Part shown: in pieces, positions 17,333-25,848 of the stretch
Numbering within the stretch: the first letter of the stretch is position 1
How the letters are laid out: each line of letters starts with the position of its first letter
Source of the DNA: Granulicella sp. L60
GTDB taxonomy: Bacteria; Acidobacteriota; Terriglobia; Terriglobales; Acidobacteriaceae
Assembly (NCBI RefSeq): GCF_009765825.1
Contig: NZ_LMUR01000010.1
Location: 175,437 to 239,436 of the forward strand
Direction of reading: 5' to 3'
Length of the DNA: 64,000 nucleotides
Position numbers and translations under genes: made by a program
The notes under the pieces: generated by a model
Told to the model about the DNA's origin: nothing
The model's database searches: none
The model's input: only the letters and a program-made list of their open reading frames with translations

Positions 17333-18390
17333 CGTGTTGCTCCGGCTGCGGCAGTGGACCGCGGATCAAGGACGATCTTCATCAGGTTGGGCTCGCGTGC
17401 GTGCAAACGTTCGAACCATGACGGCCCTTCGCTGAGCGGCGCTATTGCGGTAATCAGCGAGTCGACCTTGATCTTTCCATTGGCAATAAGCTCAATCGCC
17501 TGCGGATACTCTCCCGCCGAGGCGCAAGACCCCTGCAGGCGTATCTGGCGCGAAACTACCTTCTGCAAAGGCAGCATGATCTGCGGAGAGATATTGCCAA
17601 CCAGCGTAACCGTCCCTCCCTTGCGCGTACAGTCGATTCCCGCAGCGATCGTCTCTTCCCGGCCTACAGCCTCGAGCACGACGTCCACGCCTACATTGCC
17701 AGTCATGCGAAGAACCTCTTCGGTCAAAGAAGCTCCCGAGGCCAGCATTGTTACATCCGCCCCCAACTCCTTCGCTAAAGCCAGCCGCGTGGCGTCTACA
17801 TCTGAAACGAATATCCGCGAGCAGCCTGCGACTCGAGCGGCTTGCAAGAGCAGCAGGCCGATCATGCCGGCTCCAATCACCAACACCGTCTCTCCGCCCT
17901 TCATCTCTGTAACCGCGACGCCGTGAAGCGCTACCGACACTGCCTCGAGCATCGCTGCCTCTGCGAAGGAAAAGCTCGCGGGCAACTGATAGGCGATTCG
18001 CGCTGGAACGGTCAGAAATTCGGCGAACGCTCCCGCTCGGCGGTACTCCCCGCATGAGACGCCAATAACCTGGCGCTGATTGCAAAGATTCACTTCACCT
18101 TTGAGGCAGTACTCGCATTTGCCGCAATACACTGTTGAGTCGAAGGTCACGCGATCGCCGGGAGCGAAGTCTTTGACCTCGGGGCCAACGGCGGTTACAA
18201 CTCCGGCGGCCTCGTGGCCCATGACGATTGGAGGAATACGCCGCCCCGTAGAGCCGTCATATCCATGCACGTCACTGCCGCAGATTCCGCACGCCGACAC
18301 TTGGATAAGAAGTTCATCTGGGCCTGGAGCTGGACTCGGGAGATCCGTCAGCTCCAGATGGTTGTACTTCGACAGGAGGAGAGCCTTCAT
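17329..18390 (-). CDS. zinc-dependent medium-chain dehydrogenase (sorbitol/threonine-DH-like)
   Basis: 353 residues from an ATG at 18390 with GAGGT upstream; upstream in-frame starts exist but precede the domain. CGICGSDVHG and GHEAAGVV hold the catalytic zinc ligands; a Cys cluster CGKCEYCLKGEVNLC binds structural zinc; VLVIGAGMIGLLLLQAA is the NAD(P) site. These are hallmarks of sugar-alcohol and L-threonine 3-dehydrogenases. The overlap with the SDR gene suggests sequential oxidations of one sugar-derived substrate. Confidence 0.88.
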   Translation of the reverse strand: MKALLLSKYNHLELTDLPSPAPGPDELLIQVSACGICGSDVHGYDGSTGRRIPPIVMGHEAAGVVTAVGPEVKDFAPGDRVTFDSTVYCGKCEYCLKGEVNLCNQRQVIGVSCGEYRRAGAFAEFLTVPARIAYQLPASFSFAEAAMLEAVSVALHGVAVTEMKGGETVLVIGAGMIGLLLLQAARVAGCSRIFVSDVDATRLALAKELGADVTMLASGASLTEEVLRMTGNVGVDVVLEAVGREETIAAGIDCTRKGGTVTLVGNISPQIMLPLQKVVSRQIRLQGSCASAGEYPQAIELIANGKIKVDSLITAIAPLSEGPSWFERLHAREPNLMKIVLDPRSTAAAGATR

Positions 18391-18563
18391 GCAATACCTC
18401 ATTTCACACATTTAGATCCGAGCCGAAGACGGAGGTAAATTCTACCGTCCATGTCTATGCTAATCGCTATGCATGTTATCGCGCAGCGTTTGTCAAACAG
18501 AGTATATAAATTGCCTTGTGTCTCGTCCGCCGAGCGTTCAGTTCAAGCGTCTGCTTCCTAAAC

Positions 18564-19199
18564 TTACGACCGCGCTGAGCATGCTTCCAGGTACGCACAC
18601 GCGAAGAAGATGAGTTCTTTCTTCAAACTGTCTAATTGCTTCTCGGGCGCTCCAGACTCGAGTAGTCTTCGGCTTATCCCGGCCATGGCACCCTGCAGCA
18701 TAGAAGCTATGAGTTGCGGGTCTCTCGTGAGCGGTTCGCTGGCGGCTGCCAGCATGCCAACAATCGCTTTGTTGGAGCGCGCTCCCGTCTGCTGGAGGAT
18801 CTTCGTCCCATCCACATCGGAGCTTACGGAATAGAGAGCGACACTCTCTTTCACATCGCTCATCTTCGCTTCTAGGAAGGCGGTGATGAGAGCTGTCGCC
18901 ATGCGCTGGAGCGCGTTTCCCCTTTGCTCCAGGCAGACTCTCTCCACTTCCTCTGTAACAGAGTCGAGATGGCGCTTCAAGGCAGCCTGCAGGAGTGCGC
19001 TCTTATTTGGAAAGTACTGATATAAGGTTCCGACAGACACCCCGGCTCGCAACGCTACTCTTGTCGTAGTCAGGCGCTCCTTGCCTACATTGAGCAGAAC
19101 CTGAATGGTTGCTTCGAGAATGGCATCAACACTGGCAGCCGATCGCGCTTGAACGGGCGATTTACGGGGCTCTAGGACCACATTGGAATGCTGAGGCAA
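18564..19199 (-). CDS. TetR/AcrR-family transcription regulator
   Basis: 211 residues. The N-terminal HTH is clear (residues about 20-65): ILEATIQVLLNVGKERLTT and VSVGTLYQYFPNKSALL. The helical C-terminal ligand domain is not family-specific. It is divergent from the aldo/keto reductase at 19287 with an 87-bp gap, so it probably represses that gene and itself; it could also affect the dehydrogenase pair downstream on its own strand. Confidence 0.9.
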   Translation of the reverse strand: MPQHSNVVLEPRKSPVQARSAASVDAILEATIQVLLNVGKERLTTTRVALRAGVSVGTLYQYFPNKSALLQAALKRHLDSVTEEVERVCLEQRGNALQRMATALITAFLEAKMSDVKESVALYSVSSDVDGTKILQQTGARSNKAIVGMLAAASEPLTRDPQLIASMLQGAMAGISRRLLESGAPEKQLDSLKKELIFFACAYLEACSARS

Positions 19200-19286
19200 A
19201 TGCGAACTCCTAACCTGAGGCTTTCTTCATCTAACCATAGATAAACACGATTATTGCAGGTCACGAACAGACAGAGGAGAAACAGA

Positions 19287-20171
19287 ATGACGAAACAGAT
19301 GGACCTTGGCGGTAGCTTCACACTTCCGAAGACTTCTTTGACCTTGAACCGTATGGGCTATGGCGCGATGCAACTTGCCGGTCCACAGGTATGGGGACCG
19401 CCGCGTGATGTTCACAGCGCGGCTAAAATCCTGCGTGACGCGGTTGCGGCTGGCGTGAACCACATAGACACCAGTGACTTTTATGGGCCGCATGTGACGA
19501 ATCAGATCATCAAGCAGGCACTCCACCCATATTCGGATGATTTGATCATCGTAACGAAGGTGGGTGCTCGCCGCGGTGAGGACAAGTCGTGGATACATGC
19601 TCTTTCACGGCAGGAACTAATTGATGCCGTTCATGACAATCTCCGAAACCTGGGGCTTGACAGGCTCGACGTCGTCAATTTGCGGGTCGGAGGAGTGATG
19701 GGGCCATCTGAGGGTTCCATCGAAGAGCCAATGAGTGTCCTCGCGGAACTCAAGCGTCAGGGACTCATTTGTCATATCGGACTGAGCAACGTCAGTCCTA
19801 AACAATTAGCTGAGGGACAAAAGATCTCTGAGATCGTCTGCGTGCAGAATCTTTACAACGTGGCGCACCGCAGTGATGATGGCGTTATTGATGACCTTGC
19901 GAAGCAAGGCATAGCGTATGTGCCGTTTTTCCCGCTGGGAGGGTTCAATCCATTACAGTCGTCTTTGCTCGACGCAGTAGCTGCTTCAGTACAAGCCACA
20001 CCCATGCAGGTGGCACTTGCGTGGCTTCTTCAGCGCTCTACTAACATCTTACTGATTCCGGGGACGTCTTCCACTTCACATCTTCGTGAGAATCTCAGTG
20101 CCGCAACGCTACAGCTTCCTCCCGAAACGATCGCCGATCTTAACTCAATCGGCAATAGCCCTAAGCAGTAG
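19287..20171 (+). CDS. aldo/keto reductase family oxidoreductase
   Basis: 294 residues. ATG 19287 has GAGGAG eight bases upstream; the frame extends to 19254 without a site. GYGAMQLAG, HIDTSDFYGP (Asp and Tyr of the tetrad) and VTKVGARRG (Lys) are present. At the place of the active-site His the sequence reads DVVNLRVGG, so the His is missing, as in a known group of quinone/aldehyde-reducing AKRs. Probably under control of the adjacent divergent TetR regulator, consistent with an electrophile- or aldehyde-inducible reductase. Confidence 0.85.
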   Translation: MTKQMDLGGSFTLPKTSLTLNRMGYGAMQLAGPQVWGPPRDVHSAAKILRDAVAAGVNHIDTSDFYGPHVTNQIIKQALHPYSDDLIIVTKVGARRGEDKSWIHALSRQELIDAVHDNLRNLGLDRLDVVNLRVGGVMGPSEGSIEEPMSVLAELKRQGLICHIGLSNVSPKQLAEGQKISEIVCVQNLYNVAHRSDDGVIDDLAKQGIAYVPFFPLGGFNPLQSSLLDAVAASVQATPMQVALAWLLQRSTNILLIPGTSSTSHLRENLSAATLQLPPETIADLNSIGNSPKQ

Positions 20172-20186
20172 CGAAATGCCAAGACT

Positions 20187-20215
20187 AGGCCGGCCCAGTA
20201 ATGAGAGGCCGGCCT
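20187..20215 (+). terminator. GC-rich hairpin after aldo/keto reductase
   Basis: AGGCCGGCC (20187-20195) and GGCCGGCCT (20207-20215) form a perfect 9-bp stem with an 11-base loop, 16 bp after the stop codon. No T-tract follows, so it may be a factor-assisted terminator or an RNA-stabilising hairpin. Confidence 0.5.
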
Positions 20216-20490
20216 GCGAAGAGATAGGCGTACATGTTATTTACAAAACACGAAAGAACGATTGATCCCAGTACCCGCCCGGGGCCAAACCTCGATCCTT
20301 TGTGGACGATCCTTGACCTCACACCCGCGAGTCGCGGAGATACTGGTATTCAAAGCTCGAATACATCAGACTGATAACGATTAAGTAGCCTCGAAGCATT
20401 TGTTAGCGGCGTACTTTACCGGAGGATTTCAAGATTGCGAGCCTCCGCGTAATTGACAATCGCGAGCAAGAATTGTTCTCAATCTCTATA
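20216..20490. other. gap with possible 46-residue ORF, nothing recognised
   Basis: This space separates two convergent genes. On the plus strand an ATG at 20234 opens a 46-codon frame ending at 20374; its codon choice looks coding-like but it has only a weak ribosome site and no motif I recognise. It may be a leftover gene end. Confidence 0.2.
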
Positions 20491-21381
20491 TCATTTCGGC
20501 ATCGGAATCGACACTGCCTTGCCGGCGCCTCGTTCGGCGATCCAGATTACATCTCCCGCAGGCTCGACTGCGGTGGGTGTCTTGAGCCCTTCCTTGATTA
20601 CAGTGACGCTCGCCTTATCGCCACTGACAGTAATCAATGAAATCTTGCCACTACCATTCTCAGCAAGGAGCAGCTTTCCATTGACTGCGCGCATGCCATC
20701 CGGCCCTTTCACGGGCTGATCCATCCAGATATCGACAGGTTGTCCGGCCTTGCCGGCAGCGTCCACAGGGATGCGGTAGAGCTTGTTAAAGATCACGTTG
20801 TTCACGTAGAGCGTGCCGTCCAAGAAGGTAATTCCGTCAACGCCGTTGAGCATGCGGTCTTCCAGAAACAGTTCGGCAGAGGCAGCACCGGCCGGCAGCT
20901 TATAGATCCTCCCGTTGGCGGTATCGCTGATGTAAAGTGCCTTGTCCGGTCCGATCGAGAAATCGTTGCAGGTACTGTTGTCACCAGGCAGGTTCCAACG
21001 CAGTTTTTGTGCGCCAGTGGAGAGATCAAAACCCCTCAGGGCGGTATGGCGCTTAACAGGCGTTGTGCCCGGCACCGGGGTTAGTTGACACGTCCATAAC
21101 GTGTTGGTAGCGGTATCGGCAAGCATGCCGAAGAAAAAGGTGCCCGCACCTTCAGCGCTGGCATCAACGAACTTCTCGGCAGTAGCCGAACCCGGGTGCA
21201 CCTTATAGACGAACGGTGTGCTCGCGCTGCCGACGATCAGGATTCCACCCGGTGCGACAGTCAAACTCTCTGGCTGAGACTTTGCGTCAACGATAAGAAT
21301 TTCAGCGGCATATACAGCCTGTGCAAGGCCCGCGAAGAATGTGATACAAACGGCAAGCCGTCTTGCAGTTAATTTGGGCAT
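20491..21381 (-). CDS. exported SMP-30/gluconolactonase-like beta-propeller protein
   Basis: 296 residues from ATG 21381, which has AGGAGA eight bases upstream. A signal peptide (LAVCITFFAGLAQAVYAA) is followed by repeated propeller strands such as GPDKALYISDTANGRIYKL, LDGTLYVNNVIFNKLYRI and VNGKLLLAENGSGKISLI. This pattern resembles six-bladed SMP-30/NHL proteins. Some members are lactonases needing a metal; the ligands cannot be assigned with confidence here. It may hydrolyse a sugar lactone outside the cytoplasm or simply bind ligands. Confidence 0.65.
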   Translation of the reverse strand: MPKLTARRLAVCITFFAGLAQAVYAAEILIVDAKSQPESLTVAPGGILIVGSASTPFVYKVHPGSATAEKFVDASAEGAGTFFFGMLADTATNTLWTCQLTPVPGTTPVKRHTALRGFDLSTGAQKLRWNLPGDNSTCNDFSIGPDKALYISDTANGRIYKLPAGAASAELFLEDRMLNGVDGITFLDGTLYVNNVIFNKLYRIPVDAAGKAGQPVDIWMDQPVKGPDGMRAVNGKLLLAENGSGKISLITVSGDKASVTVIKEGLKTPTAVEPAGDVIWIAERGAGKAVSIPMPK

Positions 21382-21669
21382 AGTCAAATCTCCTTGCTTT
21401 TGATCTCCGTGCTATGTGGATCACGAATTGATGCATTCTTGTCAAGTCGGTGGTCATGCAGATGCATACCGAAATGAGTCTCGTACATCTTCGGTTCAGA
21501 TTAGCAGCCTTTAGCCTCTTGCGGTTTCGACTTATGGCATCCGGCTGACCGGGTATTAGCTGCCTGGTTGCTCCGATGTCTTGTCGGCCAGGTAAAGCGA
21601 CTCCGAGGGAATGGTCGAGGCCGCGGCAAATCGCACTACGCATCATAGCAACGCTTCATGTCGTCTAGG

Positions 21670-22614
21670 TTACGAGTCCACAGAGATGCGCTCTGTACCG
21701 TGATAGACGTTGAAGCGGTCACCTCTCAGAAATCCGATCAGTGTGATATCGAACTCCTTTGCCACCTGAACCGCGAGACTCGAAGGTGCTCCAACTGAGA
21801 CGACCATCGAAATGCCGCCCATAAGCGCTTTCTGAAGTAGCTCGAAGCTGGCCCTGCCGGACAATAAAAGTATGCGGTCGCGCAGCGGAGTGCGGTCGGC
21901 AAGAAACTCCGCTCCGATGAGTTTGTCCACCGCATTATGACGCCCAACATCCTCTCGGATGGAGTGAAGGTGCCCTTCGGCATCGAAAAGTCCCGAAGCG
22001 TGTAAGCCTCCTGTCCTTTCAAATACGTCCTGGCTCGCTCTAAGCCTGTCAGGAAGTAAATAAAGGAGATTAGCTGCGACCTTTAAGGTATTTGCTGCAC
22101 GCGGTGGGCAGACGGCACGCAGCGCCAGAAGGGACGCCTTTCCGCAAATACCGCAACTGGAGGTGGTGTAGAAGTTGCGCTCAAGGTTCGCCATGCTGAC
22201 CGCTACATCCGGGGCAAGATCGACCCGAACGACATTCCGCTCGGGTTGATAAGGAAGAACTGTCGCATTCGGAGCCACCGGTGTAACCCGGACTTCATTG
22301 GAAGGGCCTGTAACATAGCTGATTTCGCTTATGTCTGCAGAATCACTGACGATACCTTCGGTCAGGAGAAAGCCCGCAACCAGCTCGAAGTCGTGGCCCG
22401 GAGTACGCATGGTCACTGAGATCGACTTCATCTGACGAGACCCGAGCGGACCGTAAGCAAGTTGCAGTTCAAGCGGCTCTTCAACCGCGAGCGTATCTGT
22501 CGTCGTTTGGACTTGGTTCCCGATGAACCGATTCACGGTGGTTTCAGAGGTGGACCTTTTACTTCGGTCGGTCGATTGGCGCGTCCACGTTGGCAGGCCA
22601 TCCTTGGTTGGCAT
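21670..22614 (-). CDS. fdhD: formate dehydrogenase accessory sulfurtransferase FdhD
   Basis: 314 residues. The family fingerprint is complete: EEPLELQLAYG, RTPGHDFELVAGFLLTEGIV, the sulfur-carrying Cys loop SSCGICGKASL, GGLHASGLFD, REDVGRHNAVDKLIG and SGRASFELLQKA. FdhD moves sulfur from a desulfurase to the molybdenum cofactor of formate dehydrogenases. The first 30 or so residues are non-conserved, so translation may begin slightly later. No formate dehydrogenase gene is in the window. Divergent from the GAF gene. Confidence 0.95.
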   Translation of the reverse strand: MPTKDGLPTWTRQSTDRSKRSTSETTVNRFIGNQVQTTTDTLAVEEPLELQLAYGPLGSRQMKSISVTMRTPGHDFELVAGFLLTEGIVSDSADISEISYVTGPSNEVRVTPVAPNATVLPYQPERNVVRVDLAPDVAVSMANLERNFYTTSSCGICGKASLLALRAVCPPRAANTLKVAANLLYLLPDRLRASQDVFERTGGLHASGLFDAEGHLHSIREDVGRHNAVDKLIGAEFLADRTPLRDRILLLSGRASFELLQKALMGGISMVVSVGAPSSLAVQVAKEFDITLIGFLRGDRFNVYHGTERISVDS

Positions 22615-22689
22615 AATTCACCCTGAGTATTGCACTGATGTGATGCTTATTGGTCGGCTTGCAGCTTGGTCTTGTTAGATACTAAGACT

Positions 22690-23181
22690 ATGTCGAAGAC
22701 ACCACTTTCTACGGTTCGATCTATGTTGTTGGAGCGGTTTAGCCGCCTTGCCCTGTCCGCCGTCTCCTTCCATGCTTTGCAGCAAGGCGTCGTCGAAGGA
22801 ATGGCACAGGACCTTCCTCATTACAGTTGGACCGGGTTCTATATGCTCGACCCAGACGACCCTGAAACACTCGTCGTCGGCCCCTTCGTCGGCGATCCTA
22901 CGCCACATACTCGTATTCCGGTATCAGAAGGCATCTGCGGAGCTGCCGTTGCAACGGGTGAGACGGTCATTGTCGACGATGTCAACTCCGATCCCCGTTA
23001 CCTATCGTGCTCAATCAAAACCAAATCCGAGATCGTCGTTCCCATCTATGCCCGAGGCAAGGTCATCGGCGAGATAGACATCGACAGTCACGATCCCGCC
23101 GCATTTACAGACGAAGATCGGGTCTTTCTTGAGGAGACGGTTCGCATCGTTGGCAGATACATCGAGCAGCATCCCGGCTGA
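22690..23181 (+). CDS. msrC: GAF-domain free methionine-(R)-sulfoxide reductase-like protein
   Basis: 163 residues from ATG 22690; an in-frame TTG at 22666 is possible. The single GAF domain carries the fRMsr pattern: SWTGFYML, VGPFVG, EGICGAAVATGETVIV, YLSCSIKTKSEIVVPI and IDIDSHDPAAFT. Two Cys (GICG and LSC) match the resolving and catalytic positions described for this family; the third Cys of the E. coli protein, before RIP, is absent. It reduces free Met-R-sulfoxide in the cytosol. The following genes are a DipZ-like reductant carrier and MsrB, which supports the call. Confidence 0.75.
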   Translation: MSKTPLSTVRSMLLERFSRLALSAVSFHALQQGVVEGMAQDLPHYSWTGFYMLDPDDPETLVVGPFVGDPTPHTRIPVSEGICGAAVATGETVIVDDVNSDPRYLSCSIKTKSEIVVPIYARGKVIGEIDIDSHDPAAFTDEDRVFLEETVRIVGRYIEQHPG

Positions 23182-23309
23182 ATGGTCGTCCGGCAAACCA
23201 AAGCAACCCTCCATCCGTAACCTATGTGGGAGTTTCGCAGTCTGATATTTAGCAAGGCCCGGTTGTTTCGTTTCTCCGGCGATAGTTGGACAAGGAGTTG
23301 GTGAGAATC

Positions 23310-25130
23310 ATGCTTTTGCTTTTCCTGGCATACTTTGGTGGAATTCTCACCATCCTCAGCCCGTGCATCCTTCCAGTGCTGCCATTTGTCTTTGCACGAT
23401 CCGACCAACCCTTTCGCAAGAGCGGCTTGCCTCTATTGGCGGGTATGGCTTTAACGTTCGCGCTAGTCGCCAGTCTTGCCACTGTAGGCGGTGGATGGGC
23501 CGTGCGTGCAAACCAGTTTGGTCGAATCGCCGCGCTCATTCTCTTTGGAATCTTCGGCCTCAGCCTTCTCTTCTCCTCTCTCGCCGAACATATCTCCCGC
23601 CCGTTCGTCCAGCTCGGCAACAGGCTTTCTCGAGATACCAGCTCCGGCCCAAGCACGGCCAACTCCTTCCTGCTCGGCATCGGAACCGGGCTGCTCTGGG
23701 CACCTTGCGCGGGACCGATTCTCGGGCTAATTCTCACTGGCGCAGCTCTTGGAGGAGCAAGCGTTCATACTGTTTTCCTTCTCCTCGCCTATGCTGCGGG
23801 TGCTGCGACCTCGCTTACCGTCGCGCTGCTCGCAGGTGGTAAAGTCTTCGCGGCGATGAAGAGTTCGCTTGGCGCAGAAGAGTGGATTCGTCGCATCCTT
23901 GGTGTCGCTGTCCTCGCAGGAGTTATCGCGGTGGCGTTCGGTCTTGACCGGGGAATCCTCACTCGTCTCTCCCTCTCCAGCACCGCGAATCTGGAACAGC
24001 GACTCGTCGACCGCTTCCATCCTCAGACTGCAGAGATCGCCTCCAAAGATCAGGCAATGGCTCCAAGCAATGCGATGATGGCAGGGAACAATGCAATGAT
24101 GGCTGGCAACCAGCCTGCGATGTCGGCAAACAATGCCATGATGGCGGCGGGAGGCGCTTCTGCTGCCGAAACTTTGCCAACTGCTGATCTCTCCGGCGCA
24201 ACAGCGTGGATCAACTCTCAACCTCTCACGCTGGCATCTCTGCGCGGCAAAGTTGTGCTGGTCGACTTCTGGACGTACTCCTGTATCAACTGCTTGCGAA
24301 CGCTGCCTTACATCAAGGCGTGGAACGAAAAGTACAAAGACAGCGGACTTGTCATCATCGGTGTGCATACGCCAGAATTTCCTTTCGAGAAAGATGAATC
24401 GAACGTCCGCAAGGCCGTCCGTGATCTCGGCGTCACCTATCCTGTCGCGATGGATAATGACTACCGCATCTGGCGCAGTTTCAACAACGAATACTGGCCC
24501 GCGCACTACTTCATCGACGCCACCGGGAAGGTTCGCTACCATCACTTCGGCGAAGGTTCCTATGAGCAATCGGAGGGCTGGATTCGCACTCTCCTCGAAG
24601 AGGCAAATCACAAGCCGTTACCCGGCAGTACTACTCAGATCGCCGCATCCGGCGCTGAAGCCGCAGCAGACTCCGGTGATGTTCAATCTCCAGAGACCTA
24701 CATCGGGTATCACCGGGCTGAAAACTTCGCCTCTCCGGGCGGCTTTAGCCAGAATGAGCCGCAGGTCTACGAAGCGCCTGCCAATCTCAAATTGAACGAG
24801 TGGGCGTTTGCCGGCAAGTGGCAGGACGAGCGCCAGATTGCTACATCGCTTGCTCCCTCCAGTGCCATCGTCTACCGCTTTCACGCTCGCGATCTCCACT
24901 TGGTTCTCGGGCCATCAAAAGCCGGAAAGCCAATCCGCTTCCGCGTTACCATCGACGGCAAAGCTCCCGGCGCGGATCATGGAATGGATACGGATGCGGA
25001 TGGCTACGGCACGGTAACCGAAGATCGCCTCTACCAGTTGATCCGGCAGCATGGCGCAATCCAGGATCAAACCTTCAAGATAGAGTTTCTTGCCCCTGGC
25101 GTCCAGGCTTACTCATTCACCTTCGGATAA
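23310..25130 (+). CDS. dipZ: DipZ-like fusion: CcdA membrane domain, Met-rich linker, thioredoxin, C-terminal CBM-like domain
   Basis: 606 residues from ATG 23310 (AAGGAG twelve bases upstream; GTG 23301 and TTG 23298/23286 are alternatives). Residues about 1-230 form a CcdA/DsbD-type membrane domain with Cys in LSPCILPVLP and WAPCAGP, which passes electrons from cytoplasmic thioredoxin across the membrane. Residues 250-278 are a Met-rich linker with heptad repeats. A TlpA-like thioredoxin domain follows with C325-x-x-C328 (YSCINCLRTLPY). The last 150 residues (ETYIGYHRAENFASPGG onward) match the beta-rich C-terminal domain of DipZ. It probably reduces the exported MsrB encoded next. Confidence 0.88.
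   Translation: MLLLFLAYFGGILTILSPCILPVLPFVFARSDQPFRKSGLPLLAGMALTFALVASLATVGGGWAVRANQFGRIAALILFGIFGLSLLFSSLAEHISRPFVQLGNRLSRDTSSGPSTANSFLLGIGTGLLWAPCAGPILGLILTGAALGGASVHTVFLLLAYAAGAATSLTVALLAGGKVFAAMKSSLGAEEWIRRILGVAVLAGVIAVAFGLDRGILTRLSLSSTANLEQRLVDRFHPQTAEIASKDQAMAPSNAMMAGNNAMMAGNQPAMSANNAMMAAGGASAAETLPTADLSGATAWINSQPLTLASLRGKVVLVDFWTYSCINCLRTLPYIKAWNEKYKDSGLVIIGVHTPEFPFEKDESNVRKAVRDLGVTYPVAMDNDYRIWRSFNNEYWPAHYFIDATGKVRYHHFGEGSYEQSEGWIRTLLEEANHKPLPGSTTQIAASGAEAAADSGDVQSPETYIGYHRAENFASPGGFSQNEPQVYEAPANLKLNEWAFAGKWQDERQIATSLAPSSAIVYRFHARDLHLVLGPSKAGKPIRFRVTIDGKAPGADHGMDTDADGYGTVTEDRLYQLIRQHGAIQDQTFKIEFLAPGVQAYSFTFG
24069..24146 (+). repeat. 21-bp minisatellite encoding NAMMAGN heptapeptides
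   Basis: Three consecutive 21-bp units (24069-24089, 24090-24110, 24111-24131) plus a partial fourth (24132-24146) encode NAMMAGN, NAMMAGN, QPAMSAN, NAMMA. Together with the preceding Met they give 8 Met in 29 residues of the periplasmic linker of the DipZ-like protein. Units differ mostly at third positions, so the peptide pattern seems retained. Confidence 0.9.
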
Positions 25131-25174
25131 CACATCCGCCCAAGTATCGTGATCGTATTTATAAGGGAGTTCGT

Positions 25175-25801
25175 ATGACCAACAATTTGCCTAAACTATC
25201 GCAGCTTTTGAATAGAGAAACTCGTTGCATGCAGCGACCCGATCGCCGCATGTTTCTGATCGCAGCAGCCAGCGCAGTCGGTTTTGCCAGCTTCGCGTCA
25301 TGGCGCCCATCTCTCGCGTTTGCGGCGGGTGCAGGTGCTGGAACTCAAGGAACTGTCACCGTTGTTCAGTTTTCTGATGCAGGGAAACCTATCGGAAAGG
25401 TCACTATTCCGCGTGTTGTTAGATCCGACGCCGAATGGAAACAGAAGCTTGCCCCAATCTCCTTCGATGTGGCCCGGCGTGCGGGCACGGAGCGTCCCTA
25501 TAGCGGCAGCACCTGGAATAACCACGATCACGGTTTTTATCGCTGCATCTGCTGCGACAACGCCGTCTTCAGCTCAGAGACCAAGTTTGAATCCGGCACA
25601 GGCTGGCCAAGTTTCTGGCAACCCATTGCCAAAGAAAATATCGTCGAGATTCGTGATACGACCCTTGGGATGGAGCGCACTGCTGTCTCTTGCCGCGAGT
25701 GCGATGCTCATCTTGGTCACGTGTTCGACGACGGCCCCCGTCCAACCGGTCTGCGCTATTGCATGAACTCAGCTGCAATGCGGTTCATAAAGACCGCTTA
25801 A
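25175..25801 (+). CDS. msrB: Tat-exported peptide methionine-(R)-S-oxide reductase MsrB
   Basis: 208 residues, ATG 25175 with AAGGGAG five bases upstream, 44 bp after the dipZ-like gene. A Tat signal lies at residues 21-45 (RPDRRMFLIAAASA). The MsrB domain has zinc Cys pairs (YRCICCDN and SCRECDAHLGHVF), GTGWPSFWQPI and the catalytic Cys196 in LRYCMNSAAMRF. Where many MsrBs have a resolving Cys (SGCGWPSF) this one has Thr142, so direct reduction by a thioredoxin partner is likely. It repairs Met-R-sulfoxide in exported proteins. Confidence 0.93.
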   Translation: MTNNLPKLSQLLNRETRCMQRPDRRMFLIAAASAVGFASFASWRPSLAFAAGAGAGTQGTVTVVQFSDAGKPIGKVTIPRVVRSDAEWKQKLAPISFDVARRAGTERPYSGSTWNNHDHGFYRCICCDNAVFSSETKFESGTGWPSFWQPIAKENIVEIRDTTLGMERTAVSCRECDAHLGHVFDDGPRPTGLRYCMNSAAMRFIKTA

Positions 25802-25848
25802 TCCTGCCTCCGATTGATTTGGAGGTAGTCCTGCGCCCATAATGATTC

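Noticed and set aside
23727..24611. 294-codon minus-strand frame opposite the DipZ-like gene
   Set aside because: It has no family likeness and lies fully inside a clearly conserved gene on the other strand; a codon-bias shadow.
24800..25174. Upstream extension of the MsrB frame
   Set aside because: It overlaps the end of the DipZ-like gene in another frame; the ATG at 25175 has a ribosome site and starts the Tat signal.
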